In this document: positions 20,093 through 32,838 of the stretch, in pieces
Layout of the letters: each line of letters begins with the position of its first letter
Numbering within the stretch: position 1 is the stretch's first letter
From: Prostheceraeus crozeri
Taxonomy: Eukaryota; Platyhelminthes; Polycladida; Euryleptidae
NCBI GenBank assembly: GCA_907163375.1
Contig: CAJQUW010006100.1
Coordinates: 1 to 64,000 of the forward strand
Direction of reading: 5' to 3'
DNA length: 64,000 bases
Translations under genes and position numbers: made by a program
The notes under the pieces: model-generated
Databases searched by the model: none
Seen by the model: only the letters and a program-made list of their open reading frames with translations
What the model was told of the DNA's origin: nothing

Positions 20093-22636
20093 AGGTAGAA
20101 AAAATGGTCCACAGTTACTGACATTTATGTGAAGGAATAATAATAAATTATCTATCAGTATCGTAGAGGAGCGACAGGAAGGCAAATTGGAGAATGACAT
20201 ACTACTTGAACGGTTGAATCACTTTCTTAGCTTAGAAAAGTAAAAAAAATGATAGGTATTCTATGAAACGAGAAGGATAAGATAATATAGAAAACCGAGG
20301 CCGCGAAGCAGACAATTCACAGAATAGCTGATCTTCCAAATCTATGGCAATGTCTTGCATTCACAAGCGATTGCACAATGTATTTCTATGAAAATTTTAG
20401 CAAACGCCCCGCTTTCCGTGGAATATGCAGTCTTTGGAGTTGCCACGTAGCCTAACGGAGTTGCCAAGACCAATTACCAAGAGCAACTGAAATATTCCTG
20501 CAATGCCCCAATGATTTCTGGATATATAAATGTTCAGAATCTACGAGTATCAAAAGCTATGAGTTCTCCGAGCCGAAGGCGAGTTAAATAAACGTACAGT
20601 AACCTACTATCAGCAGGGAGAAATACAAAGAGAAATGCATGCATCACATCTCCACTGTGTAGCTCATTCATGCCATGAATAAAATTGTAATTGAATTTTA
20701 AGAATGAACTTTCACATCAGCCATGTCGAAGCTTGCAATTTGCTATTTTGCTCATGTAGAGCAGTGGTAACTCGACTTGAATGGATAAACGTTGACATTG
20801 CATTCCTATCAAGGTTGGGTCCAAACTTGCACATATTGTACATATTGTTATCCAATCGATATGTATCTAATGTTCATATTAATTACTATTTATTACATGA
20901 ATTTGTTATTGCGGAATTGAGACCACATTAATATTCAGCTTAAAGTTTTAATTATCGGCATAGGTTATCTCTGGGCTTAATATCATCAACCCTGTTTACG
21001 TCTACAGCCTAATAATTTCCTAATTAGAACAACATGCATGACTAAGCTACATTCCTTACAACATGTCTGATCGAGAAACGAAACACACATGACATAGGCC
21101 TCGTATATGATGAAAAGAGCACAAATGTAGATATAGCGATATCTTTTATTATCGCAAGAAGCAATCATCAAAGAATGTCGCGGCATTAAATGATACCGAT
21201 ATCTTTCTATTTTTAATGCAAGTAGCCTAATAGTAGAATAAACAATATAGGCCGAAGTTTTTAACTTTCAAGGCAAGAGGCTATATGAAGCAAGTTGTCT
21301 ACGAATTGTTGTAGGCTACCAATTTAACAGCATAAGCGTTATGCAGGTATTGGTTTAATGCATTGCATTTTTTCATGTATTATTTGTTTTATTTCACGCA
21401 AAATGATATATACAAAATTCTGTCTAACACAATGTACATTACATCTAGCTTAATGGATTAAATTCACAAGGAAGCCATAGGTAATCAAAGCATAGTTCAA
21501 AAATATAATTAGACAAACTATCAGATCGACATTTACGGTAGGTCTATATCAAAGTTGATGATAGCACAGTTTTATCATAGAAAGACCTATCGTGCGGTTG
21601 GAGAAATTACATATTTACATGTACATACATGTAAGCTTGAATGCAGATGACTTGCTATGACATGATGTGGTCATATACTTAGGCAGAATTTTTCCAAGAA
21701 AACCGCAAATGATCATTCATGGTCAGTTTCTTTACTCTTGGGGTGTTACCCAAGCTCTTGGGTCCGCACCCCAAAATTCTTGGGTACCCCCCGCAAGACT
21801 ACCCAAAACCCTAGAGTGAACCCAAGACCCAACCGTGTTCCTATCGAATTAGAATTTTAAGAATTTGTATCAAACTTAAACAAACCTTTGAATTAGATAA
21901 GAATAAACATGTAAATTCAAGTGAATCCTTCCATATAAATATCCCTCCAAGGAGTATCCATATGATCTGTGTGTGTATTTTCTTCTTATCATTGTTCATG
22001 TTGTGGTTGATATAGCAATCACACATTTGTTATATGGATTCACATTGACAAGATGCAAATTAAGTCCAAGTGCGACTCGCCTGACACGATTCCAGCAGAA
22101 GTCAGCTAGATGTGTGCTCTGTCCACAAAGTCAGTACCACCGCTCTGTCCATACTTATTTTTCCTAATTTCTGTCGTGAATCCTTGCAAATTGCAGCAAG
22201 GGATAAAATATGTCATTTCTAGACATATTGTATTTTAATATAGAGACGCGCCCACTTCACGCCATCTTCCAAATCGTTTATTCATGTGAGTATTCAAATA
22301 ATTAAATTTTTGAACTATATATCCGGATAATTGGTATTCTATGATGTCAGCGGGGCAGGAAAATGTAGAAATAGCTTGACCTCAGGCCGAAATATTTGGT
22401 GTCAATGCATCCTCCGTCAACTACTCCATTCGCTTTGAGAGCGGACTACGGATACACAAGGGCAGGAGAGCGACATGCGTCGGTCTTGCGATCGTCGCTT
22501 TTCTCATTACAATAATGCTGCCACTGATGATTCCTCGCCCTCGGCACGCAGAATACATAGCTTCTGATATTCGTAGATTCTGAACTTTTATCTCCCATAA
22601 TTAGTGAGATAGTATGTACATATTTACAAATGGTTA
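20093..22636. other. Intron; only a CTTGGG/ACCCAA-rich patch stands out
   Basis: AT-rich with no supported exon. At about 21735-21832 several CTTGGG and ACCCAA words alternate around a short GC-rich centre, possibly a decayed palindromic element end. Nothing else could be supported. Confidence 0.4.
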
Positions 22637-25290
22637 TTGGACATTCGCCATAGATTTAGAAGACCTATTTTTGTTTGTATCACCGAAAGTTGGTTAACTC
22701 CCGAGATTGATGACAATCTTATTCAAATATCAGGTTTTTGTTCCTTTCGAAATGATCGCCAAGATAATTGCAATGATGACAGACGTGGAGGCGGTACAAT
22801 CATGTATGCATCTTTGTCAGTTAAGCCTGTTGCTGTAGAATTGCCTTCTCATTTTGAAAAGCCTAGTGGTATCGAGAATAATTTTGTCAACCAGAAGTGA
22901 GCTATCTTTTGTGTGCATATATGCCACCAGGCCTAAATGTTGCAACCTATACAAATTTTCGTCTGCATGTCTGTGAAGTATTTGATCATGTTTTGTCAGC
23001 AACTCCAAATGCCAAACTTTTCGTTTGCGGAGATTTCAATAGATGACTTTTCTTTTCTGGATTTGGAATTTCATTTAGCCAACATTGTTGACTTTCCAAC
23101 CTTTCAAAATGCCACTTTGGATCAGTTTTTTTGCGATTCCAATGATATTGATGTATTACTGTATGCCGCCTTTGGGTAATGCTGTAAATCTTCACAACAT
23201 TGTCGTCGTTAATAATGAGTCGAGTAGTGCGAGCCAAGAAACGTTCACTTTGCTTTAGAAAGTCAAATGTAGATGCTTTTTGTCAAAAGTTATCAACAAT
23301 TGACTGGTTTATCATGAACTCACACGAGGATGTAAATGACAGCGTCAATATTTTTTTACAAAGACTTTATGATTGCTATGTCTACCATTCCGGTTTCATG
23401 TGTTCGAATTACAAAGAAGACTAAACCATGCATTACTCCCATTGTACTCAATTTGATAAACAAACGTTGGAAAGCATTTAAAGAAAAAGACTTTGTGTTG
23501 TACAACCATTATAAACAGAAAGTGAAAAAAGAAATATTCAAATCAAAAGTTATTTGGAGCAAGAAAATGAGGTCTACCAGCAAAGGAATGTGGTCAGTAG
23601 TCAACGAAATTCGAGGAAACAACCAAACTAATTCTGTTAATCGCATTGTTTCACTTTTCACTGATGTATACGAAGCTGTCGAGTATTTGAACTGTCTATT
23701 TAAGGAGTGTTTTTCTGAGAGAAATAATGTAAATGTACCGATATCTACGTCTAATCCAACACGGATACCTTTTGTCAATTTTTGCAATGTTGATGGTGTA
23801 AGACGAGCTCTCTGTAATTTGCGTACCAACAAAGCCACAGGAAGTGATCGAATTCCATCTCTCTTACTAAAAGATTACTAAAAGACTGCTGATTTCATTT
23901 GTATCCCTCTGGCCTATATATTCAGTGCATCTTTTCGTAATGCTCAGTTTCCGAATGTATGGAAAACAGCCGATGTATCTCCTGTCCCAAAGTCTACACC
24001 TATAAAGACGGATGAGTTCAGACCCATCTCACTTTTGCCTGTTTTGAGCAAGATATTTGAAAAGCTCATTCTTGATTATTTTTACGAAAGTTTCATGAAA
24101 GTTTATGATAATCGTCAATTTGCATATCGGAGAAAATCATCCACAACTTGCGCCCTCATTAGCATTCATAACCAAATTGTTAGATTACTGGATGATCCTA
24201 ATGTACTTGCCATTCGTCTTGTCTGTTTTGAAATGAGTAAAGCATTCGAGAGTGTCCCCCATGACTTATTACTTCAAAGAATAATTGAACTTGATTTTCC
24301 CGAGTGCAACAAGTTTGTAAATTGGTTGTTCAGCTATTTGTGTGAGAGAAAACAGCGTGTTCGATTGGGAAATGTTCTCAGCTCTGTCACTAATGTAACT
24401 AGTGGAGTACCACAAGGATCAGTTTTAGGTCCTCATCTTTTTTCGATGTTCATGTCAACTTTTTCTGTATTTTCAACACAGACTACTATTGTTAAGTATG
24501 CAGAGAATATTACCATGGTGATTCCTGTGTTATGAAATGCATCTGACGATCTTTGTATTATGGATGAAGAGATACTTAACTTAAAAACATGGTGCAATGT
24601 GAATCGTATGACTATTAACTGTACTAAGTCAAAAGTATTGAACATAAATTTGTCAATGTCTCCAATCTCTCCTGTTTCGTCACTCGAGAATGTGAAGGTT
24701 CTTAAAGTTTTGGGACTGTATTTTAATGATAGATTGACGTGGACAAACCATTTTCATTATGTTATTTCTGTTCTTTCTAAACGCCTCTATGCTTTGCGTG
24801 TACTGAAATGCCTGTTGACTCACGACGAGATGGTAACCGTTTTCTTCAGCATGTTTCAATCAGTGATGGACTACGCTTCACCGGTCTTTATCAACCCCGG
24901 AAAGACGCTAGATTTGAAACTTTACCGTATCTGCAAGCGTGCTTTTTATGTAATTCACGGGAGAGAAGTCAAAGAGCGTACAAGATGTAATATACTTGAT
25001 TTTGGGAATAGAAGAGCTGCACTTGCAATGCGCATCTTCATGAACGCGAAAAACGACTCTGAACATATTTTGAATGACTTAATTCCTTCTTCGTCTGACT
25101 TCAGTGATCGAATTCTTTTACCTTATGTTAAAAGTGCACGGAGACGTAATGGTTTTATTTTTCAATGTATGAAGTTATATAATGAAAGCTTGTGGCACAA
25201 TTATTGCTTATGTTAGCGACTACTGTACCTCCTACGATTCTCATTTGGAGGTTTTGTATTTTTTGATCAGTAAACGCATATTATTAGAAG
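22637..25290 (+). mobile_element. CR1/L2-type LINE, decayed, with endonuclease and reverse transcriptase
   Basis: The APE endonuclease is visible as FVCITESWLTPEIDDN (about 22670), RRGGGTIMY (about 22790) and LFVCGDFN (about 23020). The linker runs 23336-23880. The reverse transcriptase starts near 23960 with DEFRPISLLPVLSKIFEKLI. Motif A is FEMSKAFESVPHD, with Asp replaced by Glu. Motif B is SGVPQGSVLGPHLF. Motif C is KYAENI where YADD is expected. One in-frame TGA at 24533-24535 separates the core from the C-terminal domain (24560-25216), and the endonuclease half is frame-shifted. It ends with AGTAAACGCATATTATTA, the same tail as the LINE fragment at 56590-57280. Dead copy. Confidence 0.85.
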
Positions 25291-25626
25291 ACAAGCTATT
25301 CCATGAATCCTGATGGCGGGGAAAATCGTCCTCGTCCGCCACTTTGCTTCGACATTTTCACGCGCATCACTGAGTGATGGTGAAATATCGAGATAAGTCA
25401 TGGAAAAAACATAGTGCCCGGTGAAAAAGCGAAAACTCAAGACTTGTTCCTGCGTCACTTTCACATGCCTATTATTACTCCGATAACTGAACATCATGAT
25501 AGTGATAAAAGTACAATATTAAGAATATTGAAATCTTGTGATGCCTCTGTCAGCACGTATGAGTTCTTCCACACGATCAGTCATAGAATGAATTAGGGTT
25601 TTCCGATAACTTCGTACTTCCATTCT

Positions 25627-26611
25627 CTAAATTTCTTCTAAAGTTGCAAAAAGTTCGTCACTGTTAGACGGATTTTCATATTTCCTTTGCAATTTCAGTT
25701 CCATTTTACCCCACACATTTTCGATAGGGTTCTTATCAGGGCCGTAAGGAGGCCAGTCAAGGATGTCGACATCATTTTGTTGGAGCAATGTTCGCGTTCG
25801 AAGGGCAGTATGGATAGGCGCATTGTCTTGTTGGAAAATGCCGTTTCCTTGAGATATCATCGGCCGAATTAGCTCGAGGTGCTCACCAAGAGCATTAGTG
25901 TACTGTTCAGAATCAATGTGGCTTTCAATTCTGACTAAATCCGTGAAGCCGTTTACAGTAAATGCTTCCAATACCAATGCATGAGCCAAAGACCTATTAG
26001 AAACGCTCCAAACATAGGGGTCCGAATATTGGCATGCGAAGGGTCTTCGAACATACTGCACGCGGGATTTTCCTAAGCAGAATCGCGATTCATCAGAAAA
26101 CACAACTGTCTTCCACCTTCTAGAGCTCCAATTGGATTTTTGCCGAGACCATTCAAGTCTGCAATATTTATGGTCTTCAGTCAGTAGAGTCTTCCTTGCC
26201 GGTGCAAAGGACTTGAGACCAGCATCTGAACTGCTCGAAACTGTTCAACATCGAAACTGTTTTTCTGTTACATTCAAAATGCGAGTCCTGCTTTATTTCT
26301 CTGGCAGACATGAAAGGATTTTCTGAAGACATCCTGACAATCTTTTCATCTTCTCGGTCACTTGTCACTTTCTTCCGCCCAAAAGCACCTCGGTTGCTTC
26401 CTTCAGCTTGTCCATCGACAGACAATTTGTGAAGATACTTTTTGACCGTGTTCTCTGAAATGCTCAAGCACTCAGCTATTTTTGGTTTTGAAGACAATAC
26501 ATGAGTCCTTAATGTATAAATTTGACCCTTCCTAAACTTAGTTAAGTCGGTAGCACGCGAAGCCACAGCTGACAGCGATCTAGAATGAAATGAACGAAAT
26601 GACACTTTCAA
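25627..26611 (-). pseudogene. Tc1-type transposase (DD34E), broken
   Basis: The N-terminal part (26177-26611) has a helix-turn-helix reading KPKIAECLSISENTVKKYL, then an RKK basic patch. The catalytic part (25627-26103) has MFSDESRFCLG (first Asp), FQQDNAPIHTA (second Asp) and PYGPDKNPIENVWG (Glu). There are 34 residues between the last two, the Tc1 spacing. The two parts lie in different frames, so this copy is inactive. I could not find clear terminal inverted repeats. It lies just downstream of the LINE tail. Confidence 0.85.
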
Positions 26612-27065
26612 GCCATTTTATTAACATCATGCTGCTTTCTTTGTTTCTTTGTTAACTCAAATCAGCACATATTTTTGGTCTGTCCGCGGTGTCAGCATGA
26701 TCGCATTCGTTCGTTTAGATCATAATAGAACACTGGCGAATGCTGATTTGGGGTTATTAACATCGATTGCTGCCAACAATATGTTGCAACTTATCGGTTA
26801 CTATATTTTTTCCATGGCTGTATGGGTCCCGACGCCTACTCATCTTGCAAGTGAGATCTGAGATGTAATATACAATTTTTGAGTGTGCGTTCGATTGATT
26901 TATTGTTTGTGTTGTTCGAAAGCATTTATTTTTGTAGGCCCATGCGATCACTTGTCGATGTTCTTGGCTATTATCCTATAGTTTCCAGGGTACATAAAAT
27001 GTTCACAGTTAGAGAGTGTGAAAAGTTGAATTGAAACTTCTAAATCCTAAGTAGACATCAGAATA

Positions 27066-28059
27066 ACGGGTGTCCATGAAGTGTGCAACTATAGGAATTG
27101 ATAAGAAAATGTAAATGATGTCATTATGCACCACACTGAATAATCAGTAGGTGAAAGAATATTTTCTAGCATTCACAAGAACTGTCCAAATTGTTCGCCA
27201 TGAACATCGAGACACTTTAAATCACTGATCTAAACATTGTGACAGGAGATCGCGTTAAAGTGCAATGTCTTATGCTTTCTGTCCAGAAGTCATTGATTTA
27301 TTGATGCTGCATGATGGCGCACTTCAACTTGATTGCCGTTCTACATGTACGCTTTGCTAAAGTTTTCATGTGTCAAGCGATGTAAACAAGCAAAACGTGC
27401 GTCATTATGGATCCACGTCAATTCTCATTGGACAACGTTCAACGTTCAATGACAACGTTCAAGGTTCGCCTAGGGTGACAGTAGTATAAATTTGGTTTTT
27501 GGGGAGCCCACTTGGATTGGGCTATTCTTCTTTTATGAGACTATGGAGGCGGTGACACATGGAAACGTTGCAGAAGCAACTATTGCCTCAACTTAGTGAA
27601 ATTGGATGTGAGCCTACCTGGTTTCAACAACATGGAGCTCCTCCACACTATTTATCAAAATTGGAAATTGCCTCAACGAAATATTTGATTACTGTATCGG
27701 TCGTAGATGAACAGTTGAATGGTGTGCAAAGGAGACCTATCACAGGTAACCAGGTATATGCCAAATCAGAATGCGAGATTTGTTTCACTTGCAAGAACGA
27801 ATGCTGGAAGCATTCTTAGAAGTCCGACAAAATGAAGCTACTTGTATGTAGTGAAAATGAAATTTCAATTCGATTTCAGAATTGTTACGGTGAACACTTT
27901 TACCACGTGTAGAATTGAAGGTATTCGAAAATATCACTTTCACTGACTGGTTATTCACATGATACATTTCTTGGTTGCATAATAATACGCATGTTTTACG
28001 TGCATATTCGTCAGATTTTTCTATTATTCCCTATTGTTCCAGACTTTATGGACACCCGG
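27066..28059 (+). mobile_element. Mariner-like relic, 994 bp, with inverted repeats and TA flanks
   Basis: The left end ACGGGTGTCCATGAAGT and the complement of the right end CCGGGTGTCCATAAAGT start imperfect inverted repeats of about 48 bp. They are flanked by TA at 27064-27065 and 28060-28061. Inside, 27559-27819 encodes LLPQLSEIGCEPTWFQQHGA then PPHY, the QDGAPPHY catalytic motif of mariner-like transposases with its Asp changed to His. Most of the transposase is missing, so this is an internally deleted, inactive copy. Confidence 0.8.
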
Positions 28060-28179
28060 TAGAATGGCTGAGTGATGGAATACTTCTCAAGAATAGTTGA
28101 CCGAAACGATAGCGATGGCAATTAAGCGTTATTAACATTTTCGTTTTTAATGTCAGTTAGCGAGATTAGCGAGGAGCGA

Positions 28180-28530
28180 GTACTTTTCAGCGAAAACGAA
28201 TTGACATCATTTCAGCTCTGCTCTTTGATCGAGTGAGACTGCTTTTGTGAAACTTATGAATTTCGAACACCGGTGTAATAATCATACATACTTTATAATT
28301 TTTACATGTACAGTGCGGTCACCTACTCAGGCTACAAACATTGGAAAATATTGTACAAGTGAGAAGCATTATTTGCACGGCAATTATAAACTATCAATTA
28401 AAAAATTGAAAGTTGTTTTCAATAGTACCCTAAGCCTTTTTCAGTTGATCAAAAAATAATGAAGCGAAAGTTAAAAAGCGAAAACGAAAAGTCGTGATAA
28501 AGGCAAAGAGAAAACGAAATTGATCACGAT
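28180..28530. repeat. Dispersed repeat, partner of 38290-39260
   Basis: Shares blocks such as GAGA/TGCTTCTGTGAA, ATTTCG.A.ACCGGTG and AACGAAAAGTCGTGATAAA with 39085-39240. A CGAAAACGAAAAG block is also shared with about 38325. Ends not resolved. Likely a MITE or other non-autonomous element. Confidence 0.5.
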
Positions 28531-28905
28531 GTCTGTCACTCATCGATGAGAACTAGCGATTTAATGCTTCGCCAATTTAACAGTGTTTTATTGGACTACC
28601 ATTCTTTGAATTAACGCGGATCCAATGAAAATTTGTAGTTTACAGGTTAATTTCGTCAGCAGTGAATTCGCGACTATTGAAATGTCAATGCTACACTTGC
28701 ATAATAATTGTATTTTAACCTCCTCGTTTTTTGTTAAAGGAAACTATGTTAGGATTTGTTATAAAGGATTTGTTTATGTTTTGGAAAAAACGCAAATTTA
28801 CTTTTATTCTATTGTCTGTAGGCAGACAGAATGCTTGCTGAAATCTATGCTTGGGCCTATGTGCTGCTTGCTGCCTTCGTCTACAGAAATTGTTTTACAT
28901 TACAG

Positions 28906-29130
28906 CTGCTGTCAGAATTGCCACTACAACAGAATTCGTCGGTGATGCCTTCTCTTATTCCACTCCCGAAAATATCAGTTATTGTGGTACATGCGGAGCA
29001 TGTCTTTCTGTTGTGAAAAAAACCTGTATGAATGCGAGAAATGAAGAAGTTTCGGGAAGAAATTGCGAAAATAAGAACCTCGGCATATCAAGGGAGGCTA
29101 CAGTTCGTCGTCTGCCTAATGATTGCATTG
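28906..29130 (+). CDS. Host gene exon, six-cysteine TSP1-like domain (candidate)
   Basis: A 225-bp phase 1-1 exon between the acceptor TTTACATTACAG and the donor GTGAGC, so it fits between the Ser/Thr exons and the EGF exons. It encodes 75 residues. A Thr-rich start (AVRIATTTEF) is followed by six cysteines: SYCGTCGACLSVVKKTCMN, SGRNCENK and LPNDCIG. The CGTCG..C spacing and late G..C recall thrombospondin type 1 repeats, but the usual Trp residues are absent. It could be another small cysteine-rich module. Membership in the gene is inferred from strand, phase and position. Confidence 0.45.
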
Positions 29131-29351
29131 GTGAGCTTCTCATACATGATCAGTTCAGATTCGATTTAAACGTCGCGATTGCAATGCATGCTAACGCACC
29201 GTATTCTGATTTTAATTTCCTACCAAATTACATTTCAATATCGCTCCCATCGATTTTCCCATCGATAAAAAGCGGAACATAGGACAATTGGCATGTAAGC
29301 ATGCAGTGCTGGCATTAGGCCCTACTGTATTTCCTGTATTAGTCTCCCCGG

Positions 29352-29415
29352 CGTTTATTTGCAACCTCCTATTTTTAAGTGCCCGCATGTGGCGTTTATT
29401 AGAGGGCGGCGTTTT
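29352..29415. repeat. GGCGTTTATTAGAGGGCGGCG-type repeat
   Basis: Words GGCGTTTATT and TTATTAGAGGGCGGCG occur here, and again as TCAGAGGGCGGCGCTTATT at 31692-31745. A diverged reverse-complement version is near 42948-42990. It is a short dispersed repeat of unknown nature. Confidence 0.5.
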
Positions 29416-29753
29416 TTAATGATTTTTCATAATTTAGTAGCAAAATAATTACCAGCCATATGACCTTTACGGAAAAGTATCAATAAGAGCTGAAGACTAA
29501 TCCAGCATTCCTCTTACTGCATTGCCGACAAGGTGTATTGGTTTTGATGCTGAATGAACACAATGTGGACCCGGACTAATGTCTTTGAATTACCGATACA
29601 GTAGTTGCTGCTTCTTGTCCGTGATCACTTGAAGGCGAAGCTCACACAAAACTTGAGCGTGATGAATCATAACGAGACTGAATGCTCGAAAGTACAGGAA
29701 GCTCTATAAGTCACCGACTGATTAAATGACGATACACTGCAAAATTATATTTA

Positions 29754-31492
29754 CAGGGTGGCGCACGTAAACCGCCGGATTTTAAACTTTTGTCACTCCT
29801 CAAATATTCATCCGATCGTCATGAAATTTCGACTCACACTAGTTTGGAGTATAGGATTTATGATGATTGTACCTGTTGTACTGAGAATTGTCAGAAAATT
29901 TTGACTCTATTGACCGAATGACATGTAGTAAAATTGACATACCAACAATGTATCATAACATGTAAAATTTAATGATAAACTTTTCCCTTTATTTCCCCCA
30001 CGTCTTTATCAATAATGACCAAAACGAATTAAGGTAAATGTCATAGAAAACATTTAGTAAATGAAAAACATAAGAAAAAAGTGTTAGTAGTCATCGAACT
30101 TCAACGTGTCCTCCTCCATTCTCGAGGACGGATTCGAGTCGCTTTTGGTAGGCCATAGCAGTTTCTCGTCACACCTCAGTTGTCACTTCTTGAAATGCTT
30201 GTATGATGCGGTCCTTCAGGTCTTGCATGGATGTTGGCCGTGTATGGTAAACCTTGGATTTGGCAAAACCCCACAAGAAGAAATCGCAAGGCGTCAGGTC
30301 AGGTGAACGCGGTGGCCAGGGCATGTTAGGAGATCCACGTCCCATCCATCTGTTAGGCATCTTCTTGTTCAACCACTCACGCACAGGAAGTCCCCAGTAT
30401 GGAGGTGCACCATCCTGCATGAATATGATGCTCCTGCCTCTTCTGTCCGACTGCACCGCTGGCCAAAATTCCTCCTGTAGCATCTTGAGATACAGATCCT
30501 TGTTGACGGAGGTGTCGAAGAAGAACGGTCCGTAGATACCTGATTGGCTGATTGCCGTCCAGACGGTGGTGCGTGGCAAGTGCATATACTCTTGCTTGAT
30601 CCGGTGAGGGTTCTGGTTGGCCCAATAACGACAATTGTGGCGATTCACACCACCATCCAGATGGAAGTGAGCTTTATCGGACCAGATTGGTTCCACTGAA
30701 TGGCTCGGGTTGGCTTGGATGCGCTGTAGCTCCTGTTCTGCGAACTCCATTCGGTTTTCCAGATCTTCTTCGTGTAATCGTTGCACCACCTGGACCTTGT
30801 GCGGATGCCATCCATAGTCATGGAGGATGCGCTGGATAGTGCGGCGCCTCACTTGAAGAGCATTAGATGCACGACGGGTAGATGTGTTTGGGTCCTCCTC
30901 GAAGTGCTGCACAACTCGTTCCACATTCTGCTCCGTTCGTTCAGAAGATGACCGGTCCCGCTTGACAGTCACCACACTACCACTGGTCGACAGGTTTGTG
31001 TGCCACCGCTTTATGGTACGGGCATCCGGTGCTCTCGCGTTCTTGCCATACTCTGAATGATAAAGCCTTTGTACCTCCACTGGACTCTTGAGCCATTCGT
31101 ACCAAGCCGCGCATTTGCTCGTTCTGCAACCGAATAATCATCCATTCTTCTATGTTCGATTCTTTTCAGATAGTGATTTAATCGTCGAATGGTATTTTAT
31201 ATGACATGGAAGTAACTGAAAAATATTCACTTCAAGACTGCGCACAATTCGTTGTGCAGAATACGATTCATGTTAAGTTAATTAACTTGATCTAGATTTT
31301 CGATGTCAACAAAATGAGTACATGTCATTCGGTCAATAGAATCAGGATTTTCTGACAATTCTCAGTACAACAGGTATAATCATCATAAACCCTATACTCC
31401 AAACTAGTATGAGTCGAAATTTCATGACGATCGGATGAATATTTGAGGAGTAATAAAAGTTTAAAATCCGGCGGTTTACGTGCGCCACCCTG
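29754..31492 (-). mobile_element. Mariner-like transposon with 174-bp inverted repeats, well preserved
   Basis: The ends are CAGGGTGGCGCACGTAAACC and its complement, flanked by TA at 29752-29753 and 31493-31494. Inverted repeats run 29754-29927 and 31319-31492 with only a handful of mismatches. The length is 1739 bp with a single minus-strand transposase gene. Low divergence between the arms and a long open transposase make this the youngest complete DNA transposon in the window apart from the hAT. Confidence 0.93.
30169..31080 (-). CDS. Mariner-like transposase (303 aa from first ATG-like start)
   Basis: Cut-and-paste transposase of the IS630/Tc1/mariner group. The N-terminal helix-turn-helix region has ARTIKRW-type and RRASNALQVRRRTIQRIL segments. 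The catalytic Asp residues are in IWSDKAHFHLDG, FMQDGAPPYWG and SPDLTPCDFFLWG. I count 42 residues between the last two Asp, so it is a DD41/42D-type enzyme rather than the DD34D of classic mariner. The reading continues upstream to about 31137 without a stop (EWLKSPVEVQRLYH), so the true start may lie there. No internal stop. It may be intact or lack only its very N-terminus. Confidence 0.9.
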   Translation of the reverse strand: MEVQRLYHSEYGKNARAPDARTIKRWHTNLSTSGSVVTVKRDRSSSERTEQNVERVVQHFEEDPNTSTRRASNALQVRRRTIQRILHDYGWHPHKVQVVQRLHEEDLENRMEFAEQELQRIQANPSHSVEPIWSDKAHFHLDGGVNRHNCRYWANQNPHRIKQEYMHLPRTTVWTAISQSGIYGPFFFDTSVNKDLYLKMLQEEFWPAVQSDRRGRSIIFMQDGAPPYWGLPVREWLNKKMPNRWMGRGSPNMPWPPRSPDLTPCDFFLWGFAKSKVYHTRPTSMQDLKDRIIQAFQEVTTEV

Positions 31493-31494
31493 TA

Positions 31495-32838
31495 GATTGA
31501 TTTCAAAATTGATAGAGTTATTCGTTTCCTTTATCATAAAATAGACAACTAACAGTCAATATCATTAATCAATCTGCTGACGCTTGATATCTACATACAA
31601 GTTTATCCCTGATTTTAACTCAATGAGCGATTAAGTACTGCACCTAGTCATTCATTTCTAATTTTCTTGCCATCAGAAGTACAGCGCTTGTCAGAGGGCG
31701 GCGCTTATTGAAACGTTGACCTCTCAGCTATGGCGCTTATTAGAGGAATTGAGGCAGTCGCATAGTACTGATAATATATGCAAGTGTCGAAATGGCAAAC
31801 AAAGCGGTTGTAATATGGCAACATTATACGCAGGAATCCTGCTTTCCGCTTTTGCTTAAGTTAGCACATGTAGGACTAGAATGCCAGCCACCTGTTTGAA
31901 GCAACCACTGATGTATGCAATAGTTAAGGACATTTGCCGCAAGACAGCATATAATCTGTAAAGTATCTTACATCTTGAGCGCAGTGATGGTAATCTTGAA
32001 TCTTCACTAAGCGGATTGACAAGGTACCAGAACTCAACCATTCTCATCCACTGGAAATCGCCATATTTAAGATGCTTTTGTCACGGAACCACGTTCCCAT
32101 GGCGCAAAATTGTTTTCAATATGCATATCCATTTTATTCATTTGATATTACAGCATCGGAATTCTATGAGAACGTGTGATTATCGAGTCAAAATTAGCGA
32201 TGTACATAGTTAGACGAAGGCGAAAGTGGGAAGCTGGCAAATTTGCACAAATAGAATCCGATTCTCTGCAATGGATCGCTTAAAGCAAGCGTGTGAATCA
32301 GGTACGAAATAGCGATGGAATGAAACGCGAAAAAGGATTCGTTCTTGTCTATCCCTGTTGTGAAATTGTCAGTTTCAAATTTCATTGACTCTTCTTTCTT
32401 TGACTTTGCCTATTCCATATCTGGATCCTTGAACACTCAATCAGGGACCAATTCAGTCAGTTGACTGAAAAGTTATGCCTCCTAGCCTTCAAATTCTAAT
32501 CGAACTCTTCAATTTAGGTCTTTCATGAAAACATCACTTTGTATCAGTAAGATTTATAGTTTTCTGTACTAAGAACACATGATTACAACAAAACTTTGTG
32601 AAAGCATAATATAATTAATAAGCTGCGAGTGGTTCAAATTTCCACCTCAATCACTTCCGGTCTCCATGCGCTTCCTCCAACTATTCATCAGATTAAGGAA
32701 GCTGCCGAGGAAAGTAATCTTTGCGAGCGTAAGGCAGCGATTTTTTTCCTTGACGGCTTTCACAATCTGATGAATCAGTTCACCAACGGCTCCAATGCAA
32801 TATGCTGATCTAATGATTCTACTTTTTTTCTTTGTCAG
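31495..32838. other. Intron with a GGCGCTTATTAGAGG repeat
   Basis: No supported exon. At 31686-31745 it holds the partner of the 29352-29415 repeat, so the mariner-like element sits between two related repeat copies. Confidence 0.45.
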
